From: Nocardia vermiculata NBRC 100427 | GTDB lineage: Bacteria; Actinomycetota; Actinomycetes; Mycobacteriales; Mycobacteriaceae | Direction: 5' to 3' | Length of the DNA stretch: 64,000 nt | Assembly: GCF_001613265.1 (NCBI RefSeq) | Contig: NZ_BDCA01000008.1 | Coordinates: 1 to 64,000 of the forward strand | In this document: positions 25,807 to 34,741 of the stretch, piece by piece | Layout: the number at the start of each line of letters is the position of its first letter | How positions within the stretch are numbered: position 1 is the stretch's first letter | Notes under the pieces: generated by a model | Databases searched by the model: none | Seen by the model: the letters and a program-made list of their open reading frames with translations, nothing else | What the model was told of the DNA's origin: nothing | Made by a program: the position numbers and the translations under genes

Positions 25807-26793
25807 ATGGTTGTCGATCGACACGGTGGCGTGGACCTCGACCCGGCTGCCGTGCGGGCCTTCGTCGCCGCGGCCGACGAGGGCCAGTTCAGTCATGCCG
25901 CCGCCGTCCTGGGGATCAGCCAGCAGGCGGTGTCCAAGCGGATCGCGAAATTGGAAGCGCAACTGAGTGTTCGGCTGTTCGAGCGGGTCCCGACGGGAAC
26001 CGTTGCGACCGCCGCGGGCGCGCGCTTCCTCCCGCATGCCCGGTCCTTGCTGGCAGCGGCCGAAGCGGCGGTCGAGGCAGTACGCAATCCGCCGCGTCCG
26101 CTGCGTGTGGCCCTGCTCGGGGAGCGCGACGGCGCGATGGAACGGATGCGGTTCTATCTCGACCGGCACCGATCCGATACCGAAATCGTCATCTCGAATG
26201 TCTTCGTGACCTCGCGGGACATGGTCGTGCACGGTCGGGCCGACGCAGCCTTCGCTCGCGCCCACGGTGGACCGCGTGCGTTGCCTGCCACCATCGCGGC
26301 CGTGCCGGCCTATCTGGACCCGGCGCATCTGCTCGTCGGACGCGACCATCCGCTGGCAGGCCGGTCCGCGGTGACGCTCGCCGAGGTCGGTGCGCTGCAA
26401 GTGTGGATCCCGGGTGCGGGGGTGCCGTCGGAATGGGCCGGTTTCTATCGCGAACTGAGTGAGTTCTGCGGGGTCACCATCGACACCACGCCGCGGTCGA
26501 AGCCACCCGGGGCCGGACCCGACGGGATCGTGGCGGTGCTCGACCGGATCGCCGGCTCACCGGGACTGGCCACCATCAGCAGCGACAACTTCCGCAATCC
26601 GTGGCACCCGCATATCCGGAGGTTGCCGATCGTCGACCCGACGCCGGCGTACCCGCACGCGCTGCTGTGGTCGAAGCAGAACCCCCATCCCGGATTACCT
26701 CATCTGGTGGACCACTTCCGTTCCGATTACGACCCCCGGATCGCGGCGAACTGCTGGCTCCCGACAGCGGACCGCACCTTGTTCCGGGTGTGA
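25807..26793 (+). CDS. LysR-family transcriptional regulator
   Basis: About 328 residues. The HTH domain (residues about 10-65) reads FVAAADEGQFSHAAAVLGIS then QQAVSKRIAKLEAQLSVRLF, the canonical LysR form. The effector domain has an LTTR two-lobe pattern. ATG 25807 has GGAAGGTG upstream; GTG 25768 has no proper site. It probably controls a nearby gene, but the flanking genes (WYL regulator before, kinase-like gene convergent) give no clear target. Confidence 0.85.
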   Translation: MVVDRHGGVDLDPAAVRAFVAAADEGQFSHAAAVLGISQQAVSKRIAKLEAQLSVRLFERVPTGTVATAAGARFLPHARSLLAAAEAAVEAVRNPPRPLRVALLGERDGAMERMRFYLDRHRSDTEIVISNVFVTSRDMVVHGRADAAFARAHGGPRALPATIAAVPAYLDPAHLLVGRDHPLAGRSAVTLAEVGALQVWIPGAGVPSEWAGFYRELSEFCGVTIDTTPRSKPPGAGPDGIVAVLDRIAGSPGLATISSDNFRNPWHPHIRRLPIVDPTPAYPHALLWSKQNPHPGLPHLVDHFRSDYDPRIAANCWLPTADRTLFRV

Positions 26794-26814
26794 AAGGCGC
26801 GGGCCGTGGCACTC

Positions 26815-27426
26815 TCACGCTGCGGTGCGCACTGCCGGACGCTCGGGATGATCCCACCGGACCTCGAAGTCCGCCGGCTGCGGGTGGTCGCGCTCGTGGT
26901 CCAGCAGCGCCGGTACCGTCCACTGCTCCTCTGAGCCGGTGCGCCGGCGCAATGCGGCCTCCGACAGGTGCAGGCGGACAGTGACATCGAAGTCCAGGCC
27001 CCGCCCGAGCAGCATCGGCCCGGCGACCACGACGACGGTGCCCGGACGCGCGGTGATCATCGCGGCACGCGCGGATCTGTCGCCGGCCTCGTCCCACAGT
27101 GCAGGCAGCCACCGGCCGGGACCGCGCAATGCCTGCAGCACTTCGCGATCCAGCGCCGCATAGTCGAACCATCCGGCGCGGTAGGCCATCTCGTCCCGCC
27201 CGAACTCCAGTCGAACCGATGCGGGGCGGACGAAGTCGTGCAGCCACACCACGGCACCGGGCCGCCCGCGCAACCGAATCAGCTCGGCGAGGTGCTCGGC
27301 CGGCCGGAGGGGCTCGGCGGCGTCGGCGCCGTCGACGGCGACCACCACCGGCCCGGCGGACCGCAGCGCCGCGGCGGCGATCAGTTCGATCAGCCCGGCC
27401 ACGGTGATCGGCATGAAAGCGGGCAT
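26815..27426 (-). CDS. Uridine kinase-like P-loop protein with degenerate Walker A
   Basis: 203 residues resembling the short uridine kinase-like NTPases of actinobacteria. It has an N-terminal beta strand VVVAVDGAD, mid-domain HDFVRP and YDYAALDREVL-type segments (here WFDYAALDREVLQAL), and a late VAGPMLLGRGLDFDVTVRLHL. The expected P-loop (GxxxxGK-S/T after VDG) is replaced by ADAAEPLRPAEHL, so the lysine and Ser/Thr are missing. It may be a pseudo-kinase or have another role. The 3' end faces the LysR gene; the 5' end faces the MFS gene across a 267-base gap. Confidence 0.65.
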   Translation of the reverse strand: MPAFMPITVAGLIELIAAAALRSAGPVVVAVDGADAAEPLRPAEHLAELIRLRGRPGAVVWLHDFVRPASVRLEFGRDEMAYRAGWFDYAALDREVLQALRGPGRWLPALWDEAGDRSARAAMITARPGTVVVVAGPMLLGRGLDFDVTVRLHLSEAALRRRTGSEEQWTVPALLDHERDHPQPADFEVRWDHPERPAVRTAA

Positions 27427-27562
27427 CGGACCATCATGCCGGGCGGCGCGCCGGATCGTGGCGAGGGGCGACGGTAGGGATGCCGAGTACCCAACGACCT
27501 GTGTCGTGGGCCGGCTGCGGCCGGGTTCGGCAGCAGCGGCGGTGGGTAATCGCGGAGAGTCG

Positions 27563-27593
27563 TTGACCGGCCGGGAGCGCGATCGCCTAGCCT
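27563..27593 (+). promoter_or_regulatory. Probable promoter of the MFS transporter gene
   Basis: -35 TTGACC (27563-27568) and -10 TAGCCT (27588-27593), separated by 19 bases. The -10 region GATCGCCTAGCCTGAGCGGG (27581-27600) recurs with 18 of 20 matches before tesB (29136-29155). Confidence 0.5.
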
Positions 27594-27612
27594 GAGCGGG
27601 GAAGCGGAAAAT

Positions 27613-27659
27613 TTGCCGGTCGGACGCCCCGTCGTCCGGCAAGTGGGTTCGAAACCCAC
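27613..27659 (+). promoter_or_regulatory. Structured leader: two abutting hairpins before the MFS gene
   Basis: TTGCCGG (27613-27619) pairs with CCGGCAA (27636-27642), with an inner GACG/CGTC stem. The second hairpin follows at once: GTGGG (27643-27647), loop TTCGAAA, CCCAC (27655-27659). The second is an exact imitation of a tRNA T-arm. Both lie in the predicted 5' leader, 35 bases before the GTG start. A regulatory RNA element is possible. Confidence 0.4.
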
Positions 27660-27693
27660 GATCGAGGTGAGTTGCGACTCGAGGAGGTTGTCC

Positions 27694-29130
27694 GTGGCGG
27701 TACTGATCCCGCGTGAGCGCCCCAGGCGGTGGAAGCTCGACGACATCGTCGTCACCGATCCACCGATCATCCGGCGGGCGATCGGCGCGGCGAGTATCGG
27801 CAACATCACCGAGTGGTACGACTTCGGTGTCTACGCCTACTTCGAGCCCACCATCAAGGACGTTTTCTTCTCCCACCTGGGAGATACCGCGGGAACCATC
27901 GCCACCTTCGGCCTGTTCGCGGTCGCTTTCCTGGTGCGGCCGTTCGGTGGGATGTTCTTCGGTCCGCTGGCCGACCGCATCGGCCGTAACAAGGTTCTGG
28001 CCACCACCATGATCCTGATGGCGGCCGGAACCTTTGCCATCGGATGTATTCCGGATCAGAACGCGATCGGCATCTGGGCGCCGATGTTGTTGCTGTGTGC
28101 GCGATTGCTGCAAGGTTTCTCGACCGGCGGCGAGTACGGCAACGCGATGACCTTCATCGCGGAGTACGCGCCGGACCGGCGCCGCGGATTCCTGGGCAGC
28201 TGGCTGGAATTCGGCACCTTCACCGGATATCTGCTCGGCGCGCTGGTCGTCACCCTGGCCGACGCCACCCTCACCAACGAGCAACTGCTGTCGTGGGGCT
28301 GGCGATTGCCGTTCTTCGTCGCGCTGCCGCTGGGTGCGGTCGGCGTCTACCTGCGGATGCGGCTGGCCGACACCCCGGCCTTCGCTGCTCTGGAAAAGGA
28401 GTCGGAGGACCGGGAGAAGGCGAACAAGACCGGCGACGAGGCCAAGATCCTGGCCAAACTGTGGCCTTACGTGCTGGTCTGCATGGGCCTGGTCGTGGTC
28501 TGGAACGTCACCAACTACATGCTCACCTCCTACATGCCGACCTACGTCACCGAAACGGTGCCCGACAGCACCGGCGGCGGGGTGTCGTCCTCGACCTCGC
28601 AGTGGTTGCAGATCGCGGTGATGGCGGTGGCCTTGTTGTGTATTCCGGCGATCGGCCTGATCTCGGACCGGGTCGGGCGAAAACCGATCATCTGGACGGG
28701 CATCGTCGCACTGGTGGCGCTGGCGTTCCCGATGGTGCTGCTGGTCCGCACCGACAATGCGTTCACCGTCTTCCTCGGCTTGCTGATCATGGGTTTGACC
28801 CTCATCTGCTTCAGCGCCACGATGCCGTCCACCCTGCCCTCGCTGTTCCCGACCAAGGTGCGCGGCGCCGGACTGTCGGTGGCGTTCAACGTCGCTATCT
28901 CGCTGTTCGCGGGCACCACGTCTGTGGTGGTCGGTGCGCTCGTCGGTGTCACCGGGGACCTGAACTGGCCGGCGTACTACCTGATCATCGCGGGTGTGGT
29001 CGGCGCGGTCGCGGTCTACTTCCTGGCCGAGCCCAACGGCCGCCACATGTGGGGGTCGGCGCCCGCGGTCCGTACCGAGGAAGAAGCCGAGAAGCTGGTC
29101 GGCTCGCAGGGGTCCGTCGGGACCGGGTGA
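27694..29130 (+). CDS. MFS metabolite:H+ symporter (ProP/MHS family)
   Basis: 478 residues and 12 predicted membrane helices. The MHS signature starts with GNITEWYDFGVYAYFEPTI; the MFS loop motif is GPLADRIGRNKVL after helix 2, and RLLQGFSTGGEYGNA follows in helix 4. The family moves compatible solutes or organic acids (proline, betaine, 2-oxoglutarate) with protons; the substrate here is unknown. GTG 27694 is chosen because GAGGAGG precedes it by 6 bases. Confidence 0.9.
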   Translation: MAVLIPRERPRRWKLDDIVVTDPPIIRRAIGAASIGNITEWYDFGVYAYFEPTIKDVFFSHLGDTAGTIATFGLFAVAFLVRPFGGMFFGPLADRIGRNKVLATTMILMAAGTFAIGCIPDQNAIGIWAPMLLLCARLLQGFSTGGEYGNAMTFIAEYAPDRRRGFLGSWLEFGTFTGYLLGALVVTLADATLTNEQLLSWGWRLPFFVALPLGAVGVYLRMRLADTPAFAALEKESEDREKANKTGDEAKILAKLWPYVLVCMGLVVVWNVTNYMLTSYMPTYVTETVPDSTGGGVSSSTSQWLQIAVMAVALLCIPAIGLISDRVGRKPIIWTGIVALVALAFPMVLLVRTDNAFTVFLGLLIMGLTLICFSATMPSTLPSLFPTKVRGAGLSVAFNVAISLFAGTTSVVVGALVGVTGDLNWPAYYLIIAGVVGAVAVYFLAEPNGRHMWGSAPAVRTEEEAEKLVGSQGSVGTG

Positions 29131-29135
29131 TCCTC

Positions 29136-29155
29136 GATCGCTTAGCCTGAGCTGG
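29136..29155 (+). promoter_or_regulatory. Probable tesB promoter, copy of the MFS promoter element
   Basis: GATCGCTTAGCCTGAGCTGG matches 27581-27600 at 18 of 20 positions. The -10 TAGCCT lies at 29143-29148, 31 bases before the tesB ATG. No clear -35 is seen. Confidence 0.45.
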
Positions 29156-29178
29156 TCGGATTCCGGGAAGGACGGTAC

Positions 29179-29997
29179 ATGGCCACCATCGAGGAAGCGC
29201 TGGAGATCGAGCGGCTGGAGCGGGATATTTTCCGCGGTGCCATCACGAAGTCTCAGCTGCCGCGTACTTTCGGTGGGCAGGTCGCAGGGCAGGCGCTGGT
29301 CTCGGCGGTGCGCACGGTGGAACCTCGCTACGAGGTCCATTCGCTGCACGGCTACTTCCTCCGGCCCGGAAATCCGGCCGAGCGGACGGTCTACCTGGTC
29401 GAGCGCATCCGTGACGGCCGCTCGTTCTGCACCCGCCGGGTGACCGGTGTGCAGGACGGTGAGGCGATCTTCACCATGTCGGCCTCCTTCCACGTCGGCG
29501 ACGAGGGGCCCGAACATCAGGACGTGATGCCCGATGTTCCGCTGCCGGAGGATATTCCGGACGAACTCAGCACGATGAGCTCGGAACAGATCTGGCTGAT
29601 GCGGGAATGGGAACACTGGGACATCCGGCTCGTCCCACAGGATCAGGTGAGCCGGCGCGACGGGCTGGCGTCACAGCAACAGGTGTGGTTCCGCTACCGC
29701 AACCCGCTGCCCGACGATCCGCTGTTCCACGTCTGCACCCTCGCCTATATGAGCGATATGACGCTGCTCGGCTCGTCGAAGGTCACCCACCACGACGAAC
29801 CCACCCAGGACGCGTCGCTCGACCACGCGATGTGGTTCCTGCGCCCGTTCCGCGCCGACGAATGGCTGCTCTACGACCAGAATTCGCCCTCGGCGAGCTT
29901 CGGGCGCGCGCTCACCAGCGGTCGCATCTTCAACCAGCGTGGTGAGTTCGTGGCGCAGGTCGTCCAGGAGGGGCTGATCCGGAAGCTGCGGGACTGA
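29179..29997 (+). CDS. tesB: Acyl-CoA thioesterase II
   Basis: 272 residues forming a double hot-dog fold. It hydrolyses acyl-CoA to free fatty acid and CoA. N-terminal features include FRGAITKSQLPRTFGGQVAGQ and HSLHGYFLRPGNP; the C-terminal hot dog has the active-site Asp in LDHAMWFLRPF and SPSASFGRALTSGRIFN. The gene sits between pdxS and pdxT in mycobacteria as well. GGAAGGA precedes ATG 29179. Confidence 0.93.
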   Translation: MATIEEALEIERLERDIFRGAITKSQLPRTFGGQVAGQALVSAVRTVEPRYEVHSLHGYFLRPGNPAERTVYLVERIRDGRSFCTRRVTGVQDGEAIFTMSASFHVGDEGPEHQDVMPDVPLPEDIPDELSTMSSEQIWLMREWEHWDIRLVPQDQVSRRDGLASQQQVWFRYRNPLPDDPLFHVCTLAYMSDMTLLGSSKVTHHDEPTQDASLDHAMWFLRPFRADEWLLYDQNSPSASFGRALTSGRIFNQRGEFVAQVVQEGLIRKLRD

Positions 29998-30076
29998 CCC
30001 CGATCCGGGGTGAGCGGTGCCACAACCGCGGTGGCCGAACGGCGGCGTGGTGCCGCACGGCTCGTATGCTCATCGC

Positions 30077-30739
30077 GTGAGACCGACCATTGGCGTGCTG
30101 GCCCTGCAAGGTGACGTGCGTGAGCACTTCCACGCCCTGTCCGCGTGCGATGCCGAGCCGGTGAGTGTGCGGCGGGCGGCGGAGCTGGATTCCGTCGATG
30201 GCCTGGTGTTGCCCGGCGGGGAGTCGACCGCGATCAGCAAGCTGCTCGAGATCTTCGAACTGCTGGAACCGCTGCGGGCGCGACTGCGGGCGGGAATGCC
30301 CGCCTTCGGTTCCTGCGCTGGGATGATCCTGCTGGCCTCGGAGGTCCTCGACACCCGCCCCGACGCGCAGTCGTTGTCCGGCATCGATATGACGGTGCGG
30401 CGCAACGCGTTCGGTCGTCAGGTCCACTCCTTCGAGACCGATCTGGACTTCGCCGGGCTCGACGACCCGCTGCGGGCCGTGTTCATCCGGGCTCCGTGGG
30501 TCGAACGGGTGGGCCCGGACGTGGAGGTGCTGGCGCGGGTGCCGCATACACCGCGGCCCGGCACCGTGGTGGACGCCGATCCGTCCGCGGGAGATCCGCA
30601 GGAGGCCGCGGGCCGGGTGGTCGCGGTGCGTCAGGGGCGGGTGATCGCCACCTCGTTCCATCCGGAAGTGACCGGTGATCTGCGGGTCCACCGCATGTTC
30701 GTCGACTCGGTCCGCGAATCCGTCGCCGCGGGAGCATAA
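30077..30739 (+). CDS. pdxT: Pyridoxal 5'-phosphate synthase, glutaminase subunit
   Basis: 220 residues, class I glutamine amidotransferase. It supplies ammonia to PdxS. The nucleophile Cys is in AFGSCAGMI, the oxyanion/glutamine loop is LPGGESTAI, and the His-Glu pair lies in [10 protein letters not shown], so the triad is complete. GTG 30077 gives the family-typical start [16 protein letters not shown]; no strong ribosome binding site is seen. yebC follows after 157 bases. Confidence 0.96.
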   Translation: MRPTIGVLALQGDVREHFHALSACDAEPVSVRRAAELDSVDGLVLPGGESTAISKLLEIFELLEPLRARLRAGMPAFGSCAGMILLASEVLDTRPDAQSLSGIDMTVRRNAFGRQVHSFETDLDFAGLDDPLRAVFIRAPWVERVGPDVEVLARVPHTPRPGTVVDADPSAGDPQEAAGRVVAVRQGRVIATSFHPEVTGDLRVHRMFVDSVRESVAAGA

Positions 30740-30896
30740 GGCCCGGCCGCAGGCATCGCGCCGTCCGGGCGAGGCCGGGGCGACCCGACCTTTCGATGTG
30801 GGGATCGAGCCGGGCAGTAGACTGCGGTGCGATCGCCGGAACGCAGATCTCGGATCTGGCCGGGCCTCGAGCACATCGACCTTAAGGAAGTAGGGA

Positions 30897-31649
30897 ATGA
30901 GCGGCCACTCCAAATGGGCCACCACCAAGCACAAGAAGGCCGTGATCGATGCCAAGCGCGGCAAGATGTTCGCCAAACTGATCAAGAACATCGAAGTCGC
31001 GGCGCGCACCGGCGGTGGTGACCCTGGCGGAAACCCGACTCTCTACGACGCCATCCAGAAGGCGAAGAAGTCGTCGGTTCCCAATGACAACATCGAACGC
31101 GCCCGCAAGCGCGGTGGCGGCGAGGAAGCCGGCGGCGCCGACTGGCAGAACATCACCTATGAGGGATACGGCCCCAACGGTGTGGCGGTGCTGATCGAAT
31201 GTCTCACCGACAATCGCAACCGTGCGGCCGGTGAGGTACGGGTCGCGATGACCCGTAACGGTGGCAATATGGCCGATCCCGGTTCGGTGGCCTACCTGTT
31301 CCATCGCAAGGGCATCGTCACCCTGGAGAAGAACGGGCTGAGCGAGGACGACGTGCTGATGGCGGTCCTCGATGCCGGCGCCGAGGAGGTCAGCGATCTC
31401 GGCGACGCATTCGAGGTGATCAGCGATCCCAGCGATCTGATCGCGGTGCGTACCGCCCTGCAGGACGCCGGAATCGACTACGACTCCGCCGAATCCGGCT
31501 TCCAGCCCTCGGTGTCGGTCGCCGTCGACGCCGAGGCCGCCCGGAAGGTGTTCAAACTGGTCGACGCGCTCGAAGACAGCGACGACGTGCAGAACGTGTA
31601 CACCAACATCGACCTGTCGGACGAGGTCCTCGCCGAACTCGACGACTGA
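30897..31649 (+). CDS. YebC/PmpR-family transcription/translation regulator
   Basis: 250 residues, starting [20 protein letters not shown] and with three domains as usual for the family. Members act as DNA-binding regulators or help ribosomes through difficult (proline-rich) sequences. In mycobacteria and many other bacteria it lies just upstream of ruvC, as here. AGGAAGTAGGG precedes ATG 30897. A hairpin terminator follows. Confidence 0.93.
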   Translation: MSGHSKWATTKHKKAVIDAKRGKMFAKLIKNIEVAARTGGGDPGGNPTLYDAIQKAKKSSVPNDNIERARKRGGGEEAGGADWQNITYEGYGPNGVAVLIECLTDNRNRAAGEVRVAMTRNGGNMADPGSVAYLFHRKGIVTLEKNGLSEDDVLMAVLDAGAEEVSDLGDAFEVISDPSDLIAVRTALQDAGIDYDSAESGFQPSVSVAVDAEAARKVFKLVDALEDSDDVQNVYTNIDLSDEVLAELDD

Positions 31650-31660
31650 TTCACGACATC

Positions 31661-31694
31661 GCGGGCCGCGACCGGGTGACCGGTGGCGGCCCGC
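31661..31694 (+). terminator. Hairpin terminator after yebC
   Basis: A perfect 9-bp stem GCGGGCCGC/GCGGCCCGC (31661-31669 with 31686-31694); the 16-base loop itself contains ACCGG/CCGGT pairing. Confidence 0.5.
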
Positions 31695-31741
31695 GGTCGT
31701 GTCCGGACGATGCTCCGATCCCGGGGCCGCTGCGGTGCACA

Positions 31742-32269
31742 ATGGCACTCATGGCCGATATCGTGCTGATCGGCGGTGACATCACCGAGCAGAACGTGGA
31801 CGCCGTGGTGAATGCCGCCAATTCCCGGCTGCTCGGCGGTGGCGGTGTGGACGGCGCGATCCACCGACGCGGTGGCCCGGCCGTGCTCGCGGCGTGTCGG
31901 GAGTTGCGCTCGACCATCCTGCCCGACGGGCTACCTACCGGCCAGGCCGTCGCCACCACGGCCGGTGACCTGCCCGCCCGCTGGGTGATCCACACGGTCG
32001 GCCCGGTCTGGTCCGCGAGCGAGGACCGTTCCGCCTTGCTGAGGTCCTGTTACCGGCGATCCCTGCGTGTGGCAGACGAATTGGGTGTCGCGACGATCGC
32101 TTTTCCGGCGGTGTCGACCGGAATCTACGGCTGGCCGCTGGACGACGGCGCCCGCCTCGCGCTCGATTCGGCGCGCACGACGGACTCCGCGGTGCGCGAA
32201 ATTCGCTTCGTCCTGTTCGACGAGACCGCGTATCGCGCGTTCGACTCGGCGCTGCGCTCGGACCGATAG
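31742..32269 (+). CDS. Macrodomain protein (O-acetyl-ADP-ribose deacetylase type)
   Basis: 175 residues (172 from Met at 31751). It is a single macro domain that binds ADP-ribose. VNAANSRLLGGGGVDGAIHRRGGP is the MacroD/YmdB catalytic loop with the Asn and the GGGVDGAIH segment, and FPAVSTGIYGWPLDDGA is the phosphate loop. Likely activity: deacetylation of O-acetyl-ADP-ribose or removal of mono-ADP-ribose. It lies between yebC and ruvC on the same strand, an insertion compared with the mycobacterial order I know. Confidence 0.9.
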   Translation: MALMADIVLIGGDITEQNVDAVVNAANSRLLGGGGVDGAIHRRGGPAVLAACRELRSTILPDGLPTGQAVATTAGDLPARWVIHTVGPVWSASEDRSALLRSCYRRSLRVADELGVATIAFPAVSTGIYGWPLDDGARLALDSARTTDSAVREIRFVLFDETAYRAFDSALRSDR

Positions 32270-32364
32270 CCGGCCCGGGTCGGCGGTCCGTGTCGGATGC
32301 CGTGGAGGCCGGATGGTTCGTCTAGACTTCGAACAATTGTTCGCGAGTCGGGAGGGTGCGTTTC

Positions 32365-32934
32365 GTGCGGGTGATGGGTGTCGACCCGGGGCTCACCCGG
32401 TGTGGTCTGAGCATGGTCGACGGCGGGTTGGGGCGCCAGGTCACCGCCCTGGACGTGGATGTGGTGCGCACCCCGGCCGATATGGATCTGGCGCGGCGGC
32501 TGATGGGGGTCGCCGACGCGGCCGAGCACTGGATGGACACCCATCGCCCCGAAGCGGTGGCGATCGAGCGGGTGTTCTCCCAGCACAATGTGCGCACCGC
32601 GATGGGTACCGCGCAGGCGGGCGGCGTGATCGCCCTGGCCGCGGCGCGCCGCGGGATTCCGGTGGCGTTCCACACCCCCAGTGAGGTCAAGGCTGCGGTC
32701 ACCGGGAACGGTTCGGCCGGTAAGGCTCAGGTCACCGCGATGGTGACCCGCATTCTGGGGCTGCAGACGGCTCCGAAACCCGCCGATGCGGCCGATGCGC
32801 TGGCGCTGGCGATCTGTCACTGCTGGCGGGCGCCGATGCTGGAGCGGATGGCGCAGGCCCAGGCCCGGGCGGAGCAGGCGAAGCGGAAATATGCCGAAAG
32901 GCTTGCCCAGCAACGAAAGGCGGTGTCGCGGTGA
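32365..32934 (+). CDS. ruvC: Holliday junction endonuclease RuvC
   Basis: 189 residues, RNase H-like fold. Acidic catalytic residues are visible in [11 protein letters not shown] (Asp), AIERVF (Glu) and the C-terminal [13 protein letters not shown] (paired Asp). It resolves Holliday junctions made by RuvAB. GTG 32365 is chosen because GGGAGG is well spaced; an in-frame GTG at 32356 is too close to it. The stop overlaps the ruvA GTG. Confidence 0.96.
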   Translation: MRVMGVDPGLTRCGLSMVDGGLGRQVTALDVDVVRTPADMDLARRLMGVADAAEHWMDTHRPEAVAIERVFSQHNVRTAMGTAQAGGVIALAAARRGIPVAFHTPSEVKAAVTGNGSAGKAQVTAMVTRILGLQTAPKPADAADALALAICHCWRAPMLERMAQAQARAEQAKRKYAERLAQQRKAVSR

Positions 32935-33536
32935 TCGCGTCGGTGCGCGGCGAGGTGCTCGAGATCGGCCTCGATCACGCGGTTTTGGAAGCGGCGGGTG
33001 TCGGTTACCGGCTCAATGCCACCCCGGCCACGCTCGCCGGGCTCACCCGGGGCGAGGAGTCCCGCCTCTACACGGCGATGATCGTGCGCGAGGACTCCAT
33101 GACGCTGTACGGATTCGCCGACACCGAGGCGCGTGAACTGTTCGGACTGTTGCAGACCGTCTCCGGTGTCGGACCTCGCCTGGCGATGGCGGTGCTGGCG
33201 GTACTCGAGCCCGAGGCGTTGCGAAAAGCGCTGGCCGAGAGCAATGTTGCGGCGTTGACCCGGGTGCCGGGAATCGGTAAGCGTGGTGCCGAACGGATGG
33301 TGGTCGAACTGCGCGACAAGGTGGACCAGGTTCCGGTCCAGTCCGCCCCACCCGGGGCCGGTCCGGCGCCGGTGCTCACGCCGGTGCGCGACCAGGTCGT
33401 GGAAGCGCTGGTCGGACTAGGTTTCCCGGCTAAGCAGGCCGAACCGGCGGTCGACGGTGTGCTGGCCGAGCAGCCGGAGCTGGGAACCTCGCAGGCATTG
33501 CGGGCCGCGCTGTCGATTCTCGGACGGAACAAGTGA
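32931..33536 (+). CDS. ruvA: Holliday junction DNA helicase subunit RuvA
   Basis: 201 residues. N-terminal OB fold ([20 protein letters not shown]), two helix-hairpin-helix motifs ([16 protein letters not shown] and [19 protein letters not shown]) and a C-terminal RuvB-binding domain. It binds the four-way junction and loads RuvB. It overlaps both ruvC and ruvB by four bases. Confidence 0.97.
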   Translation: MIASVRGEVLEIGLDHAVLEAAGVGYRLNATPATLAGLTRGEESRLYTAMIVREDSMTLYGFADTEARELFGLLQTVSGVGPRLAMAVLAVLEPEALRKALAESNVAALTRVPGIGKRGAERMVVELRDKVDQVPVQSAPPGAGPAPVLTPVRDQVVEALVGLGFPAKQAEPAVDGVLAEQPELGTSQALRAALSILGRNK

Positions 33537-34642
33537 TACCGATGTACGACGAGGATCCCGAACACGCGGCCTCCGAGGAGGACGACTCCGCGGTCACGGC
33601 GAACTACCTGAAATCCGACGGTGATATCGAAGCGGGCCTGCGCCCGACCTCGCTGGACGACTTCATCGGTCAGTCCCGGGTGCGCGAACAGCTGACGCTG
33701 GTGCTGCGCGGCGCCACGCAGCGCGGTGGCACCCCCGACCACGTGCTGCTGTCGGGACCGCCGGGGCTGGGCAAGACCAGCATGGCGATGATCATCGCCA
33801 CCGAACTCGGCACCGCCCTGCGGATCACCTCCGGGCCCGCGCTCGAGCGCGCCGGTGATCTGGCCGCGATGCTGAGCAATCTGGTCGAGGGGGATGTGCT
33901 GTTCATCGACGAGATCCATCGGATGGCCCGGCCCGCCGAGGAGATGCTTTATCTGGCGATGGAGGACTTCCGGGTCGACGTGGTGGTCGGCAAGGGGCCC
34001 GGCGCGACCTCGATTCCCCTGGATATCGCCCCGTTCACGCTGGTGGGCGCGACCACTCGGTCGGGTGCGCTGACCGGTCCGCTGCGCGATCGGTTCGGGT
34101 TCACCGGACATATGGACTTCTACGAGCCGACGGAGTTGCAGGCCATCCTGGAGCGTTCGGCCGCGATCCTCGGTGTGCAGATCGACACCGACGCGGCCGG
34201 CGAGATCGCCGGTCGTTCCCGGGGAACGCCACGTATCGCCAACCGCCTGCTGCGCCGGGTGCGTGACTATGCGGAGGTGCGGGCCGACGGTGTCGTGACC
34301 CGGGACATCGCCCGGGCCGCGCTGGCTGTCTACGACGTCGACGCGCTCGGGCTGGATCGGCTCGACCGGGCCGTGCTCGGAGCGTTGGTGCGCAGCTTCG
34401 GCGGCGGCCCGGTGGGAGTGTCGACGCTGGCGGTCGCGGTAGGGGAGGAGTCCACCACCGTCGAGGAGGTGTGTGAGCCGTTCCTGGTGCGCGCCGGGCT
34501 GGTGGCGCGCACACCGCGTGGACGGGTCGCCACGGCAGCGGCATGGGAGCATCTGGGGCTGGTCCCACCACCGGATCTGGTCTTCGGCTCCATCGAGGTG
34601 CGTGGCCGGGAGTCCGAACCCTCACTCGATCTGTTCGACTGA
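33533..34642 (+). CDS. ruvB: Holliday junction branch-migration ATPase RuvB
   Basis: 369 residues. AAA+ motor with Walker [10 protein letters not shown], Walker B FIDEIHR, sensor 1 VGATTRSG and arginine finger region PLRDRFGF; the C-terminal winged helix covers about 270-350. GTG 33533 overlaps the ruvA stop; ATG 33542 is an alternative. Confidence 0.97.
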   Translation: MIPMYDEDPEHAASEEDDSAVTANYLKSDGDIEAGLRPTSLDDFIGQSRVREQLTLVLRGATQRGGTPDHVLLSGPPGLGKTSMAMIIATELGTALRITSGPALERAGDLAAMLSNLVEGDVLFIDEIHRMARPAEEMLYLAMEDFRVDVVVGKGPGATSIPLDIAPFTLVGATTRSGALTGPLRDRFGFTGHMDFYEPTELQAILERSAAILGVQIDTDAAGEIAGRSRGTPRIANRLLRRVRDYAEVRADGVVTRDIARAALAVYDVDALGLDRLDRAVLGALVRSFGGGPVGVSTLAVAVGEESTTVEEVCEPFLVRAGLVARTPRGRVATAAAWEHLGLVPPPDLVFGSIEVRGRESEPSLDLFD

Positions 34643-34741
34643 CCGCGGACCTGCGGCCCGGTTCGTGCCCCTTGCCGAACGACCCGTGAGCACACAGAAT
34701 AAGGGCTGTATCTGTTACGGGTGGTTACAGGGAGGTTCGGC

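Noticed and set aside
27578..27666. tRNA gene
   Set aside because: A T-arm and a hairpin like a variable arm are present, but D-arm and anticodon arm are missing and one acceptor pair is mismatched; kept only as a tRNA-like finding.
26815..29616. Very long reverse frame extending beyond the kinase-like gene
   Set aside because: Only the first-named 203 codons (26815-27426) resemble a protein family; the rest is antisense to the MFS and tesB genes.
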